60,894 nucleotides of DNA from Opitutaceae bacterium (GCA_016794625.1 JAEUGY010000067.1:1-60894); one strand, 5' to 3'. Shown: positions 1 to 9,074, counted from the stretch's first letter. Numbers and translations: made by a program. Notes: generated by a model from the letters alone, not told the origin.

Positions 1-218
1 CCAGGCACGCAGAGAGAAACGCATGTTCGGTTCGGACCAGGACACGCGGGGTGAAATCGAGTGGATCCGATTTCGTCATCATCGCGTCTGACCCGCCTCA
101 ACCATCACGACGTGCCCTACCTCAGGCAAGAACCGAGTCCGGATTTGGGAGAATATCCGATGGCGCGGATAAAGACACCATCCCCTCCCCGTGGTCCGCC
201 AGCAAGCCTCCGGTTGCT
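1..218. other. Left edge, no gene recognised
   Basis: This stretch lies downstream of the last minus-strand gene, the PAAR-like protein. The open frames across it are short or antisense continuations and none looks like a real protein. I see no convincing hairpin followed by a T-run in the minus direction, so the transcript may continue past the window edge. Confidence 0.4.
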
Positions 219-608
219 TCAGTCAACAAAGGTCGTCGATTGACCCGGATTCAAGATGGTGATCACCCCTGCCCACATGCAGTTGCAGACACACTTGTCT
301 TGGAGCACGCGCTTGTTATCGAGATAGGTGAGGCTCGCGCCCGGAGTCCACGGTGCGGTGACCACCGGTTGGCAGGGTTGGGGTGTCAGAACGCCCGCAG
401 CCGCCGAGGTGGCCGCCGCAACCGCGGGATTGGCGAGCGACAAGCACATTCCATGGGGCATGACATTCATCATACCATTGTGATCCATCACCGTTGCCAC
501 TGCGAGGTTATGGAGATAAACCGTGTTTTGAGAGGTGACCTTGAGCTTCGCGGGAGCGGTTCCCATGGCACACAAGGTTTCCGCCGTGTCGACAACGATG
601 AGATTCAT
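219..608 (-). CDS. DUF4280 PAAR-like tip protein
   Basis: A 129-residue protein resembling the DUF4280 family, PAAR-like proteins that cap the VgrG spike of T6SS or related contractile injection machines. The pattern fits: a short hydrophobic start, a Cys before a Met-Gly (CAMGTAP), a central asparagine/methionine-rich stretch (NGMMNVMPHGMC), a proline-rich segment with TPQPC and TPWTPGA, and a closing Cys pair in DKCVCNCMWAG. Conserved Cys and His could bind a metal, as in PAAR tips. It is the last gene of the minus-strand run, 18 bases after the DUF6931-like gene. It is the only PAAR-type candidate in the window, so it is probably the tip used with the VgrG encoded upstream. Family assignment is from memory of the motif pattern. 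Confidence 0.75.
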   Translation of the reverse strand: MNLIVVDTAETLCAMGTAPAKLKVTSQNTVYLHNLAVATVMDHNGMMNVMPHGMCLSLANPAVAAATSAAAGVLTPQPCQPVVTAPWTPGASLTYLDNKRVLQDKCVCNCMWAGVITILNPGQSTTFVD

Positions 609-626
609 GTCAAGGCTTCTCCCACA

Positions 627-1364
627 TTAGCCCGAGGCTAGTTCGATGCCACGATCCAGGAGGGGTTTGAACGTCTGCGCGTTTTTGATCGCGGCGGGAC
701 TGTTCGGCGGAACGACCGGCAAGGGCACCGATGCGGCGAGCGCCGGAGCCGACGGGATTTTGACGGCGCCCAAAGCGGGAGCAGCAGGTGCCTTAAACTC
801 CGGCATTTTGGTGACCGACGGCGGTGAGAGCGATGCGGCCAAGACAACGGCTCCCGTGACGCAGGTAGGCACCAACGTGGCGCCACCCGGAATCGGGGGG
901 CCGTCGGGCACATCGCAGAGCGAAGCCGCCTGGGCGGCGAGACCCCCAGGCCCGGCCGGGCCGGCTTTCTCGGAGGCCTTGGCGGCGGTCTCCCGGTTTG
1001 CGGCCGTGGGATGCTCGAGGAACGCATCTGCCGCTCGGATCGCCTCTTTTTGTTCCGGGGGGAGTTTGGCTTCCACGGCCCGAGCGGAATCCGCCGCCCA
1101 TTTGACTCCCGTCTTCGGAGGGAGGGCCTGGGCCAGGGTCTTGGTCGCTCCCAGCATGTCCTGCTGTTGATTCAGCAGGACCGAAAGCAGCTCACTCACC
1201 GACTTACGGGCCAGATCCGGGACGTCCACGGGAGCAGTGACGCCGGCCTTTTCCATCAACTCCTGGGTCGTGACGGCCCGCAGTTTGGGCAGGGCCGCTG
1301 GAACTTTGAACACCGGCGCTTCCGGGGCTCCAAGACCGAAGGCTTTGGCGAGGGTGCCAAACAT
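627..1364 (-). CDS. DUF6931-like T6SS accessory protein
   Basis: A 245-residue protein with no signal peptide or membrane segment. Residues about 77-150 have the alanine-rich helical pattern LPPKTGVKWAADSAR ... HPTAANRETAAKA, followed by a Gly-rich turn and GLAAQAASL. This resembles the DUF6931 family found beside PAAR-type proteins in T6SS clusters. Residues about 155-245 are proline/alanine-rich and low in complexity, with repeated short PxAPAL-type segments, possibly a linker or a surface for the spike complex. Its place directly upstream of the PAAR-like gene suggests a role in tip or cargo assembly; a defined biochemical function is not known to me. The family assignment is moderately sure, the role is inference. 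Confidence 0.6.
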   Translation of the reverse strand: MFGTLAKAFGLGAPEAPVFKVPAALPKLRAVTTQELMEKAGVTAPVDVPDLARKSVSELLSVLLNQQQDMLGATKTLAQALPPKTGVKWAADSARAVEAKLPPEQKEAIRAADAFLEHPTAANRETAAKASEKAGPAGPGGLAAQAASLCDVPDGPPIPGGATLVPTCVTGAVVLAASLSPPSVTKMPEFKAPAAPALGAVKIPSAPALAASVPLPVVPPNSPAAIKNAQTFKPLLDRGIELASG

Positions 1365-1392
1365 GGGAAAAGGAAGCGTGAAGTGGAACGAG

Positions 1393-1599
1393 TTACGACG
1401 CGCCGATCACGACGACAAAGGCACCCGAAGCGGTACAATCGCAAAAGCCCGGTCCGTGGCGACCCGAGTCGCAGCGCGGAGAGCGGGGCGATCCTTGGGC
1501 CTCAAGAGGGGGGAGCTCGAGGCTAGTCACGGTTGCCGACGTCATCACGTCCTCGGCATCGGGAAGTCCCAGTTTGGGACGGAGCGGATGACCGTTCAT
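1393..1599 (-). CDS. Possible 68-aa protein, start coupled to the propeller gene
   Basis: A 68-residue frame that starts inside the stop of the beta-propeller gene (an ATGA overlap at 1596-1599) and ends 28 bases before the DUF6931-like gene. The overlap is the kind used for translational coupling, and the frame fills most of an otherwise empty 231-base gap in a tightly packed operon. The protein has no recognisable domain. It has a Pro/Ser-rich middle, two Cys in the second half (FCDC) and a hydrophobic tail (ASGAFVVVIGAS). It may be a chance frame in GC-rich DNA. Confidence 0.3.
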   Translation of the reverse strand: MNGHPLRPKLGLPDAEDVMTSATVTSLELPPLEAQGSPRSPRCDSGRHGPGFCDCTASGAFVVVIGAS

Positions 1600-2921
1600 T
1601 TTCTTGCTTCCAAGAACAGCAGCGACGTTGCGGTCGCCACGGCCACGGTGCGATCGTCGAGGGCAAGGGCGGGACCGGCAAACGCCCCGTCGGCCAGGCT
1701 GAACAACAGTTCAGACTTCAAATCCGTGCCGAATCTCAACAGACGGGCGCCGTCGGTGAGCAGACCGGTGCCGTCGGGCTGGGCAACCCAGCGGGCTGAG
1801 CTCGAACCGACCGGGACGGAGGCCAGCGGATTGCCTTGGGTATCCAAAATAACGATGCGATGGTCGAGCTGGAGGACGGTCCGGCCATCGACGGTGAAGA
1901 TGGGGGGCACTGGCGTCGACGCGATGGAAGCCGGAAGTGGAAAGTTGACCGAAAGGGCGCCGCTCGCCTCGACCCTCCAATAGCGGGGGCCGCGCTCTGT
2001 TTCGACCAGAAGATGGCTGGTACCGCGGGAGTCCACGCTCAATGCCTTGGGAACAAAGGCGCCGCTGAAAGCACGCGTCGCCGACAGGGCAAGATCGGTG
2101 AAGAACAAGTGATCGCGACGGGCGAACACACAGCCCGTGGGTTGCGCAGCGGCCACCAGGACGGCGCCGGGCAGGTCCCAGTCCTGTTCGTCCTGGGTGG
2201 CTTGCAGGAGGTGGTCGTCGTCAAGCACGTACGGTGCGGCGGCCTTGAACATCTGCAGGTAGCTTGTCCGCGGCGGAGTGCGCCCGTGGGGATCGAGCGC
2301 GCGCTCCGGTCCTGCGAGGAGGTAAGTGGAGCCATAGGCACTGACAAACGTATAGGCGACGGTCCCTCCCCTTCCCGCACCCACTCGGAAATTCAACTGA
2401 CCCGTTTCGGCCGAAAAACAACGCAGGGCGCTGGTGGCATCAATCGCGAGCACGGCCTCGCCTGCCTCATCAAAGACAACCGCGCCGGGTCCCGAAAGTG
2501 CGTGCTGCAGCCGGTGTCCTGAGCGGTCGTAGAGCTGCCAAACGCGGCCGAGAACCAAGACCCTGGATCGGGTGGCCAGAAGCCCTCGCGTTTCGGTTTC
2601 CGGAAACAACTCGATCTCGCGTGAAACGGTCAGTGCGCCGGCAGGCAGACTGACCATGCCAAGTGACTGCTGATTGGCCGAGCCGTACATCTGAGAAAAC
2701 AAGACGGGGGGAACGGAAGTGCGTTCCGGTCCGAGTGAAGTCAGAGGGCCGGGCCGGATGGGTGCAGGTTCCAGCGACAACGGTGAAACGCGGGTGGATG
2801 TGACGGTAGGGATCTCTTGGGAGGACATGGGCACCTTATGAGGGCCGGCGCAGCCGACCGGCGTTACAAACGGGCAGACGAGGATGAGAGCGCTGCACCA
2901 AAATCGTGCTCGTTCATACAT
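1596..2921 (-). CDS. Lipoprotein beta-propeller, candidate immunity protein
   Basis: A 441-residue protein. The N-terminus has Arg residues, then a hydrophobic stretch (SALILVCPFVTPVGC) ending in a lipobox-like PVGC with Cys24, which suggests an exported lipoprotein. The rest is beta-rich with recurring blocks of the form hydrophobic-strand/turn/xLRFGT or xVLQLDHRIVILDTQGNPL, like PQQ-type or quinoprotein beta-propeller blades. The start overlaps the stop of the candidate zincin effector gene by 8 bases, which points to coupled translation and, by analogy with effector-immunity pairs, a possible immunity role. A shorter start at 2828 (Met32) has AAGGTG a few bases upstream, but would remove the signal peptide. 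I prefer the long start because of the signal sequence. Propeller fold moderately sure; immunity role is inference. Confidence 0.55.
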   Translation of the reverse strand: MYERARFWCSALILVCPFVTPVGCAGPHKVPMSSQEIPTVTSTRVSPLSLEPAPIRPGPLTSLGPERTSVPPVLFSQMYGSANQQSLGMVSLPAGALTVSREIELFPETETRGLLATRSRVLVLGRVWQLYDRSGHRLQHALSGPGAVVFDEAGEAVLAIDATSALRCFSAETGQLNFRVGAGRGGTVAYTFVSAYGSTYLLAGPERALDPHGRTPPRTSYLQMFKAAAPYVLDDDHLLQATQDEQDWDLPGAVLVAAAQPTGCVFARRDHLFFTDLALSATRAFSGAFVPKALSVDSRGTSHLLVETERGPRYWRVEASGALSVNFPLPASIASTPVPPIFTVDGRTVLQLDHRIVILDTQGNPLASVPVGSSSARWVAQPDGTGLLTDGARLLRFGTDLKSELLFSLADGAFAGPALALDDRTVAVATATSLLFLEARK

Positions 2922-5900
2922 TGGTGATCTGCGCGTTTTGAAGGTTGAGGTTGGCGACGAGCGGCAGGAGGTCGGCTCCCAGGATCGTGTTTGGAGATTT
3001 ATTGACCCCCAGCATCTGCCCGAAGGCTCGCATCACTTGAGTTGCGATCGCTCCGCGACCGGCATTGGTCAGGAGATTGGAAGTGACCTTGACCGTCGAA
3101 TCCGCTTCCCACACGCAGTTTGCCGGATTGGCAGCATCGTGCTGCACCTTGACGAGGAAATGCGTTCCCCGGTTGTTCCTCACGCCATTGACGCTCGGGC
3201 TGATCGGATCGTCGACTGTGCCCGAGGCGTGAGTGTGGGCATGGTAGTCCTTGTCGAGAAACCGCGGCGAAAAATGGACCAGGCAACGCTTGTAAGTCCA
3301 AGCCAGACCGCCCTCCGTAAGATCCGCCTTCAATTTGAAGCGGAAGTTGCAGCGGGTATCGACCTCGCGCTGCACGGCCTGGAAGATCGCCCGCCGATTG
3401 GTATTCGTGGCATCCCAATCGACCGTGGCGGGCGCTCCGGACATCCAGCGTGGCGTGTCAAATTCCAGATGGAGCGTGATGACGAGGATTCCGTCATAGG
3501 GTTCGGCCGCATTGGGCCCCGCCGCACCCGCAATGTGTCGGGCGAAGATGTCACGCACCGTCCATTGCTCCGCCCCGAGGGCGAACAGGTAGAGGTTGCG
3601 ATGGCCCCGCACGCCAGGAAGGGCCTGATCCACCTCGTGACGAAGTGGCCAGTACGCATAGGTCCGGCGGTCGGTCGCATGAGGCATGACCTTGTAGTCG
3701 TTGTAGGCGACGCCAAGGAGCGAGCGAAGGGCGACCTTCATCTGCATGGTCACACCGGAGGCCATCATCCGCCGCCGGACCCACTCGGCTGAAGGCCAGA
3801 AGAAGCGGTTTCGGATGATGTGATTGCCGTTCATCATCGGCGACCCGTTCCCACCCGTGCCATCGTCGGCGGAGAAGGGATCTCCGGGGAGATTGGACTT
3901 GTACGACATCTGACCGAGCGAGCCGCTCCACCACTTCTCGTTGTATTCGTCCGGGAGGCCGTCGGCGTGTCCCGACTCGTGCGCCGATGGAAACCAGTTG
4001 CCCGCCGGATCATTGTATCCGGTGGGAGATGACTCGCCGGTCCCGTCAAAACCGCCACGGTTGTCGCGCGCCGAGGCTCCCTTGTTCTCAACGTGCACCA
4101 TGAAGTGGGACCTGACGCGGTCCGCCACCTGCATAAACCAGAGCACGTCGCACTCAAACTTGGGAACGGGCTTGCCGTCGGTGCGGGAAACCGGAAGCAG
4201 TCGGGCGCGATCCACGTTTTGGGCGTCGTTGCCGTTCCACCGGTTCATCACGTTGAGTGACCACGTGTCCTTCCACGCTGCCTCGGTCAATCCGGTCGCC
4301 GCAAGCGCGGTGGCGGGATTTGGCACAAACTGGAAAAAATTCTTGGTGTAGTGGAGGTTGACGCAGTGCTCCCGCTCGTCCGCCCCTGTGCCGAGCACAC
4401 CGCAGCAGCGGACAAGGACAAAATCGATGCGGCCGGTGCCATCGCTATTTGCCGGGTTGAACTTCTCGCGATAGCGCACCCCGTAGTTGAACTCCATGAA
4501 GGGTTGGATGCGCAGGAACTGGTGACCAAAGTCGGCCGGCCGGTTTCCGGCCGAGAACCACTTGCCCGGGGAAGGAACCTCATTGCTGCAGGGGATGTCC
4601 TGCCAGTCTGCAGCGGCAGATTCGTTGGGCATCAGTCGCTGGTACACCATGGACCCGGCTGAGCGCGGCGCGGTGGCATCATGCCAGCACACCGCAGCTC
4701 GGGCACCGGTGACTCCGATGGGACTGGCGGGAGAGCGCTGGTCGAAGGCGTCAAACACATTGCCCCCGGCAATCACCAGCCGGGTCCAGGCGGGATAGTC
4801 GGCGATGTAGTTGCGGTCCTTCTCCACGGTCACGTCACCCGCCGTGCCGGCGGCGGTACCACTGGGAATTTGACTGAAGAAGGAACAGCTATTGGCGCTG
4901 TCCGGCTGATAAACCCCCTGTTCCGACACGTCCGCCATGGTGGAGTCGTCGACCGCCTTTTTCCGGAAGCGGTGGTGAAAAAGAGCGCAGCGTTTCGACG
5001 GGTTCCATGCCTTGTCGTCCAGCACACCCAGCTTCAGATCCAAACTCCCCCCCGAAGGTAGATTCTTGCACAGAACGATATCGTCGAGGGAGAAGGTGAA
5101 GGGCTCCGCGGCTGTGCTGGGTTTGTCGGCGAGTTGTTCGAATCGGTTCGCCTTGGCTCCGAGACGAGCGAAATAACGCCGCGAACGCCAGACCTTGGGC
5201 ATGTCATAGACCTTGAGGCGCTGCGCCCCTGCCTTTAGGCGATCATCGCCGTCGGGAATGACGATGAGGGAACGTTCGGTGGCGCTCTTCGACTCGATGT
5301 AGGCGTTTTTCGAAGTAAAGAACTCTAGGACAACGTCGCTGTCGAGACCGGCATCCGCCGTGTCGTCCGGCTTCTTGTTGAGGATCCAGGGCAGGCACTG
5401 CACGGTGTTGCCGATGTCACCGCCCGGAACAAGGTGCCAGTTGGAGAGGGTATCGGCCACGCCCTTGGCCCAGGCCTCGTTCGCCGCCTGGAGCTTTGCC
5501 GCCGCTTTCTGACGAGCTGTATCGGCGGCGGCATGCGCCGTATCATAGGCGGTCTGGAGCGGCGGAATGGCCGCGTCGGCGTTGGTGCGGCGGGTGACCG
5601 CGGCAGCGGCATCCGGATCAATGTTGGCTGGCTTGGGTGTGCCTGGGTTGGCGGCATGCCAGTTCTTGAGGTAGATGGGCATGCTGCCCTGTGCATAGGC
5701 AAGATCCCGATCGTCCTGGGCCAGCACCAGGGCGTCGAAGGCCGTGCGTTCCTTTTCTTCCGCGGTGGCGCACTCCGCAGCGGCCGCCTCGGCTTCCAGC
5801 ACGGCCGCCTTTCCGGGCATCACCCGGTAGCCACGCAGATTCACGCGGGGAATGGAAATCTGTTTCTTGGCGTGGTCCTTGAATCCAAAGGTGCGGTCAA

Positions 5901-7095
5901 AAAACGTGTGTCGTACGAACTGCCACCTCGGTTTCAGCGTCAACGTGATCATCTGGGACGGGGTCCCGAAGAGCGTCGCGGTGTCCGAAAGCTGGTTGAA
6001 GCGTGGTTTTGCGTCGGCGGCGCCATCCTTGATGTCCCAATCCGCCGTTTGCAGGGTGAAGGGACGCTTCAAGGGCAGCATGAATCCCCGGCCTGCCCTA
6101 AGTTTCGCGCGAAACTCATCCGATTTTTCGTACTTGACCGCCTTTCCTGACGCGGCCTCCCCGGGAAGGTCGCAGATGATGAAATAGGGGTCGGTCTGGG
6201 TGAAATCGAGGGTCAGCTTTTTGTATCCACGCGACACGCGCAGCGGGGCCGGCCCGTCGACCGGGGTTAGGAGACCGTTTTCGTTGATCTCGGCGTCACA
6301 CGTGTCCGGTCCGGCGGGGGGGTCTCCGGGCTTGGTCGGTACAAGATCGCTCAACTTGACTTTAACCGGAAACTTCCCGGGCAAGATCCGGGACTTGGCC
6401 TCGGCGTCGAGGAACTTGAAGGCGAAAAACAGTGGCACCAACACCGGCAGTCGCTTGGCCTCGAGTTCAAAAACGTTGGGTTGGGGCGTTTCGGTCAGCT
6501 CCCGGACGAACTTCACGTCCGTCAGTTCGAACTTCTCCCGGTCTTCCGGCGTGAGTCTGACTTCAATTGTGATCGAGCCGGGATGCAGTTTTTTGAATTC
6601 CCAGGTGCCATCGGGCGCGTTCGAGGTTTCAAATCTGCCCTTTGCTTCCGTGAGTGTGACTCGCTCCGGCTTCAGGAAAACGGGTGGCGAAGAGTCCTTG
6701 ACTTTAACCCTTACCTTTGCGGCGAGGAACGGCACCACGTCAAAATTGACGATCGTACTTCCGCCGGCTGGAACCGTGGAAGTCGATCGTCGCGCACCCA
6801 CCAGCTCGAATTTCGCCGTGTTGCCACCCGTCAGCGATGCGGTTGCGGTATGCATGGTCGGCGGCAGCGCTGAAAATTCCTTCATGCCATTGCCATCCGT
6901 CTTGCCGGACTTCCCGCCGGCCCCTGGCGCGCTGACCGACTGCACCAGCGATATGTCCAGGCCACTCGTGAAAGGCCGGGTCGTCGTGCCGACAAGGTTC
7001 GCAATGACGATGAACGACCCCTCTTGCTTGCACGTTTGGGTGGTGCTGCCGCTGGCGCCGGATCCCCCTGAGGACGTTTTTTTGGAGCGAGACAT
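2914..7095 (-). CDS. Giant zincin-type candidate T6SS effector
   Basis: A 1393-residue protein without signal peptide. I start it at Met (MSRSKKTSSGG, 7095) because the longer frame would run into the upstream 114-aa gene. The first about 400 residues are beta-rich, with carboxypeptidase-regulatory/Ig-like blocks. Next comes a segment (LTLKPRWQFVRHTFFDRTFG) of a type I associate with large VgrG-linked proteins, then an alanine-rich helical region. Around residues 1039-1050 is HESGHADGLPDE, a HExxHxxGxxDE zinc-protease motif with catalytic Glu1040. About 40 residues later SPMMNGN could be a Met-turn, as in metzincins. It lies downstream of vgrG and a DUF4123 adaptor and directly before a lipoprotein, so a VgrG-delivered protease toxin is the likeliest role. 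Zinc motif is seen; delivery and target are inferred. Confidence 0.65.
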   Translation of the reverse strand: MSRSKKTSSGGSGASGSTTQTCKQEGSFIVIANLVGTTTRPFTSGLDISLVQSVSAPGAGGKSGKTDGNGMKEFSALPPTMHTATASLTGGNTAKFELVGARRSTSTVPAGGSTIVNFDVVPFLAAKVRVKVKDSSPPVFLKPERVTLTEAKGRFETSNAPDGTWEFKKLHPGSITIEVRLTPEDREKFELTDVKFVRELTETPQPNVFELEAKRLPVLVPLFFAFKFLDAEAKSRILPGKFPVKVKLSDLVPTKPGDPPAGPDTCDAEINENGLLTPVDGPAPLRVSRGYKKLTLDFTQTDPYFIICDLPGEAASGKAVKYEKSDEFRAKLRAGRGFMLPLKRPFTLQTADWDIKDGAADAKPRFNQLSDTATLFGTPSQMITLTLKPRWQFVRHTFFDRTFGFKDHAKKQISIPRVNLRGYRVMPGKAAVLEAEAAAAECATAEEKERTAFDALVLAQDDRDLAYAQGSMPIYLKNWHAANPGTPKPANIDPDAAAAVTRRTNADAAIPPLQTAYDTAHAAADTARQKAAAKLQAANEAWAKGVADTLSNWHLVPGGDIGNTVQCLPWILNKKPDDTADAGLDSDVVLEFFTSKNAYIESKSATERSLIVIPDGDDRLKAGAQRLKVYDMPKVWRSRRYFARLGAKANRFEQLADKPSTAAEPFTFSLDDIVLCKNLPSGGSLDLKLGVLDDKAWNPSKRCALFHHRFRKKAVDDSTMADVSEQGVYQPDSANSCSFFSQIPSGTAAGTAGDVTVEKDRNYIADYPAWTRLVIAGGNVFDAFDQRSPASPIGVTGARAAVCWHDATAPRSAGSMVYQRLMPNESAAADWQDIPCSNEVPSPGKWFSAGNRPADFGHQFLRIQPFMEFNYGVRYREKFNPANSDGTGRIDFVLVRCCGVLGTGADEREHCVNLHYTKNFFQFVPNPATALAATGLTEAAWKDTWSLNVMNRWNGNDAQNVDRARLLPVSRTDGKPVPKFECDVLWFMQVADRVRSHFMVHVENKGASARDNRGGFDGTGESSPTGYNDPAGNWFPSAHESGHADGLPDEYNEKWWSGSLGQMSYKSNLPGDPFSADDGTGGNGSPMMNGNHIIRNRFFWPSAEWVRRRMMASGVTMQMKVALRSLLGVAYNDYKVMPHATDRRTYAYWPLRHEVDQALPGVRGHRNLYLFALGAEQWTVRDIFARHIAGAAGPNAAEPYDGILVITLHLEFDTPRWMSGAPATVDWDATNTNRRAIFQAVQREVDTRCNFRFKLKADLTEGGLAWTYKRCLVHFSPRFLDKDYHAHTHASGTVDDPISPSVNGVRNNRGTHFLVKVQHDAANPANCVWEADSTVKVTSNLLTNAGRGAIATQVMRAFGQMLGVNKSPNTILGADLLPLVANLNLQNAQITNV

Positions 7096-7136
7096 CTGGA
7101 GTGATTTGTTGAGTGCGATGGGGGAACTCAGTGACT

Positions 7137-7481
7137 TCAGGCAGCCGGCAGTCTTGCGAGAATCAAAGCGAGTCTTCCGGCGGGACTGATGCTTTTGTCG
7201 CGCAGGATAGCGACGGCCCATTCATTTCCCTTTTGGCGCTCAAAGGGGGCCCCAAGCGAAAGATCCAATTCCGCGAGTGTCGCGATGTCGCACTCGGCCA
7301 CAATGCCCAAGGATTCACCGCGCTTGCTCGCTTCTCGGATCAGTGCGAGCACACCGGCATCGCCCTTCAGCTCGGACTCCGCCGGATAGTTTTTGCGCAG
7401 ATCCTCCAGCAGCGCACGCTCGAAGCGATGCACTGCGGCCCGGCTTAGGGTGTCCATTTGCTCTTGTCGAATGATCAGCAT
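7137..7481 (-). CDS. Small T6SS-associated protein (114 aa)
   Basis: A 114-residue, probably cytoplasmic, largely helical protein beginning MLIIRQEQMDTL. Small proteins starting with this IRxEQM pattern are common next to PAAR, DUF4123 or effector genes in T6SS clusters, but I know of no established function. The middle carries charged helices (RFERALLEDLRKNYP), and a short conserved-looking segment (ECDIATLAEL) follows. It sits 40 bases downstream of the DUF4123 adaptor and 41 bases upstream of the candidate zincin effector, consistent with a small chaperone or co-adaptor for that cargo. That role is inferred from position only. Confidence 0.6.
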   Translation of the reverse strand: MLIIRQEQMDTLSRAAVHRFERALLEDLRKNYPAESELKGDAGVLALIREASKRGESLGIVAECDIATLAELDLSLGAPFERQKGNEWAVAILRDKSISPAGRLALILARLPAA

Positions 7482-7521
7482 GACTCGGTCGGTTCAGCGA
7501 AATCCTCAGGGATGGTTCGAT

Positions 7522-8121
7522 TCAGGACTGCAGGAGCGTCGTCCGGGGTGTGATGCGCACGCGGTGCACCGGGAATTCAAGTGCCTCGAAGGGCTCTTCG
7601 CCCTCGCAAACATACGACTGGATCGAACCGAAAACGGTGCGAATCTCGGTGCTGGCGCAGGTGGGCAAGTAAACCCGAAGGACACGGGGGTCGTAGTAGC
7701 GGAAATAGAGGACCTTTCCCCTGGGATCCCGAACGCGCAGGAAGCCGCGAAGGTGGCGACGCAACGCCTCCAGCCCTAACTCGGTGAGCACATAAATCCC
7801 CCAGTTCTTCCCCCACCCTTCGGTCGACAACCACTTGCATAGGTCGCCGTCGGATCGCAGTTTGACGAGATACGGAGCAGTGATCCGCAGGTCGAGATTG
7901 AGTTCGCCGCGGTAAAGGCAGGCATACTCGTGACCCGAGCCGGCCAGACGGGTCAAGAGGTCGGGAATGTTGGCCGCGTCCAACACGGCATAGGTTGAGA
8001 GATCTTCCCGTCCAAAGAGCATCTGCTGAAAACGTATCCAGCGACGTTCGGCCGCCGCTTGCGCTGCAGGATCAAGTTCGAGCGTGTTTTCCATGGCTTG
8101 GGGCAGGACAAGTTCAGTCAC
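7522..8121 (-). CDS. DUF4123 adaptor/chaperone (Tap/TEC type)
   Basis: A 199-residue DUF4123-domain protein. The characteristic block GKVLYFRYYDPRVLRVYLPTC is present near residues 134-155, and upstream are the expected FQQMLFGREDLSTYAVLDAANIP and GWGKNWGIYVL segments. DUF4123 proteins (Tap-1/TEC) load specific effectors onto the C-terminus of a cognate VgrG and are not themselves secreted. Its start overlaps the end of the 316-aa gene by 8 bases, so the two are probably translated together. Together with the nearby VgrG and zincin protein it marks this block as a VgrG-adaptor-effector module. Family confident; choice of cargo is inference. Confidence 0.85.
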   Translation of the reverse strand: MTELVLPQAMENTLELDPAAQAAAERRWIRFQQMLFGREDLSTYAVLDAANIPDLLTRLAGSGHEYACLYRGELNLDLRITAPYLVKLRSDGDLCKWLSTEGWGKNWGIYVLTELGLEALRRHLRGFLRVRDPRGKVLYFRYYDPRVLRVYLPTCASTEIRTVFGSIQSYVCEGEEPFEALEFPVHRVRITPRTTLLQS

Positions 8122-9064
8122 TGAAGCCCAACAACCGCGCCATCAGCGGCAGAGGATCGGCGACGCCCGGCGTCGGTGGCAGCTTTTCCGCCTGTTGGCG
8201 CACACGACCAAAAAACGCGCGGGCGCGCGCGCTTATGTCGGGGGTGGCGGCTCCAAACTGCACGGCGGAGAAGGCGGCGGACGCCAGTGGCAATAACGCA
8301 TCGCGCTGGGTGGCCCGCTCGACCAGACCATCGAGCGCCGTCGTTCCCGGCCGTACCGGTTGTTCGTGATCCAGGACCAGCCGGGCCATGACCGCACGCA
8401 GAGCGCCTCGGGCACGTTCCAACGGCGAGAGCAACTCGGAACCGGAAAGGTGATGTTCGGCGACCAACTCGCGGAAGGCCAGCAGCGCCACGACGGTGTT
8501 TTGGGAATTCAGCAAGCGTTTGAGCAGGTCGTTGGCCGGCACACCCGGCTGGGTGCGAACATACGCCGCGGCCTGAGGAAACGTTACCGCCCAATCTTGC
8601 GGCAGCAATCGGACGCGACCGAACTGGGCCAAGCCGGACTTGCCGGCCACGGGACGAAAATAGATGACTCCACCCTGCGCAAACGGGGAGTAGCAGTCCT
8701 CGGGTGCCAGTCCGCGCATGCGCTTGTCGAGGGGCTCCGTCCAAGAATAGTTCTCCTTGGCCACCCAATCGATGCCGTGCGCGGCCTGACGCTCGTAGGT
8801 GCCCATTTTCCGGATGACTGCATCTCCACCAGCGGGGACCGAGATTTTTCCCGTTTTGCCGTCGATCGATGCGCCGGGAATGGTCGCCGAGCCGCTGTTC
8901 GGAGCCGGTTCAACGATGGCCAGCACCCATTGATTGGTCGACTCGGCCGTGAGTTCGGCCAAGGTAAGCAGTGAGCAATCGTGGATCATCCGGCAATCGT
9001 GCCAGACAACCCGCTCGATCGCGGGCGCAGGGGGAGGCAAGTCGGCGGGAGGCATAGATTTCAC
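8114..9064 (-). CDS. Unknown protein between VgrG and DUF4123 adaptor
   Basis: A 316-residue protein with no signal peptide, membrane segment or family that I recognise. The first about 110 residues are mixed alpha/beta, with two neighbouring Cys-containing strands (WHDCRMIHDCSLL). The remainder is helical (LLKRLLNSQNTVVALLAFRELVAEHH, ERARGALRAVMARLVLDHEQP). It starts 10 bases after vgrG and overlaps the DUF4123 gene by 8 bases. This tight three-gene packing suggests a dedicated partner of the VgrG C-terminal extension or of the adaptor: a co-adaptor, or a cargo in its own right. No function can be assigned from sequence. Confidence 0.6.
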   Translation of the reverse strand: MKSMPPADLPPPAPAIERVVWHDCRMIHDCSLLTLAELTAESTNQWVLAIVEPAPNSGSATIPGASIDGKTGKISVPAGGDAVIRKMGTYERQAAHGIDWVAKENYSWTEPLDKRMRGLAPEDCYSPFAQGGVIYFRPVAGKSGLAQFGRVRLLPQDWAVTFPQAAAYVRTQPGVPANDLLKRLLNSQNTVVALLAFRELVAEHHLSGSELLSPLERARGALRAVMARLVLDHEQPVRPGTTALDGLVERATQRDALLPLASAAFSAVQFGAATPDISARARAFFGRVRQQAEKLPPTPGVADPLPLMARLLGFSD

Positions 9065-9074
9065 TCAACGTGCG

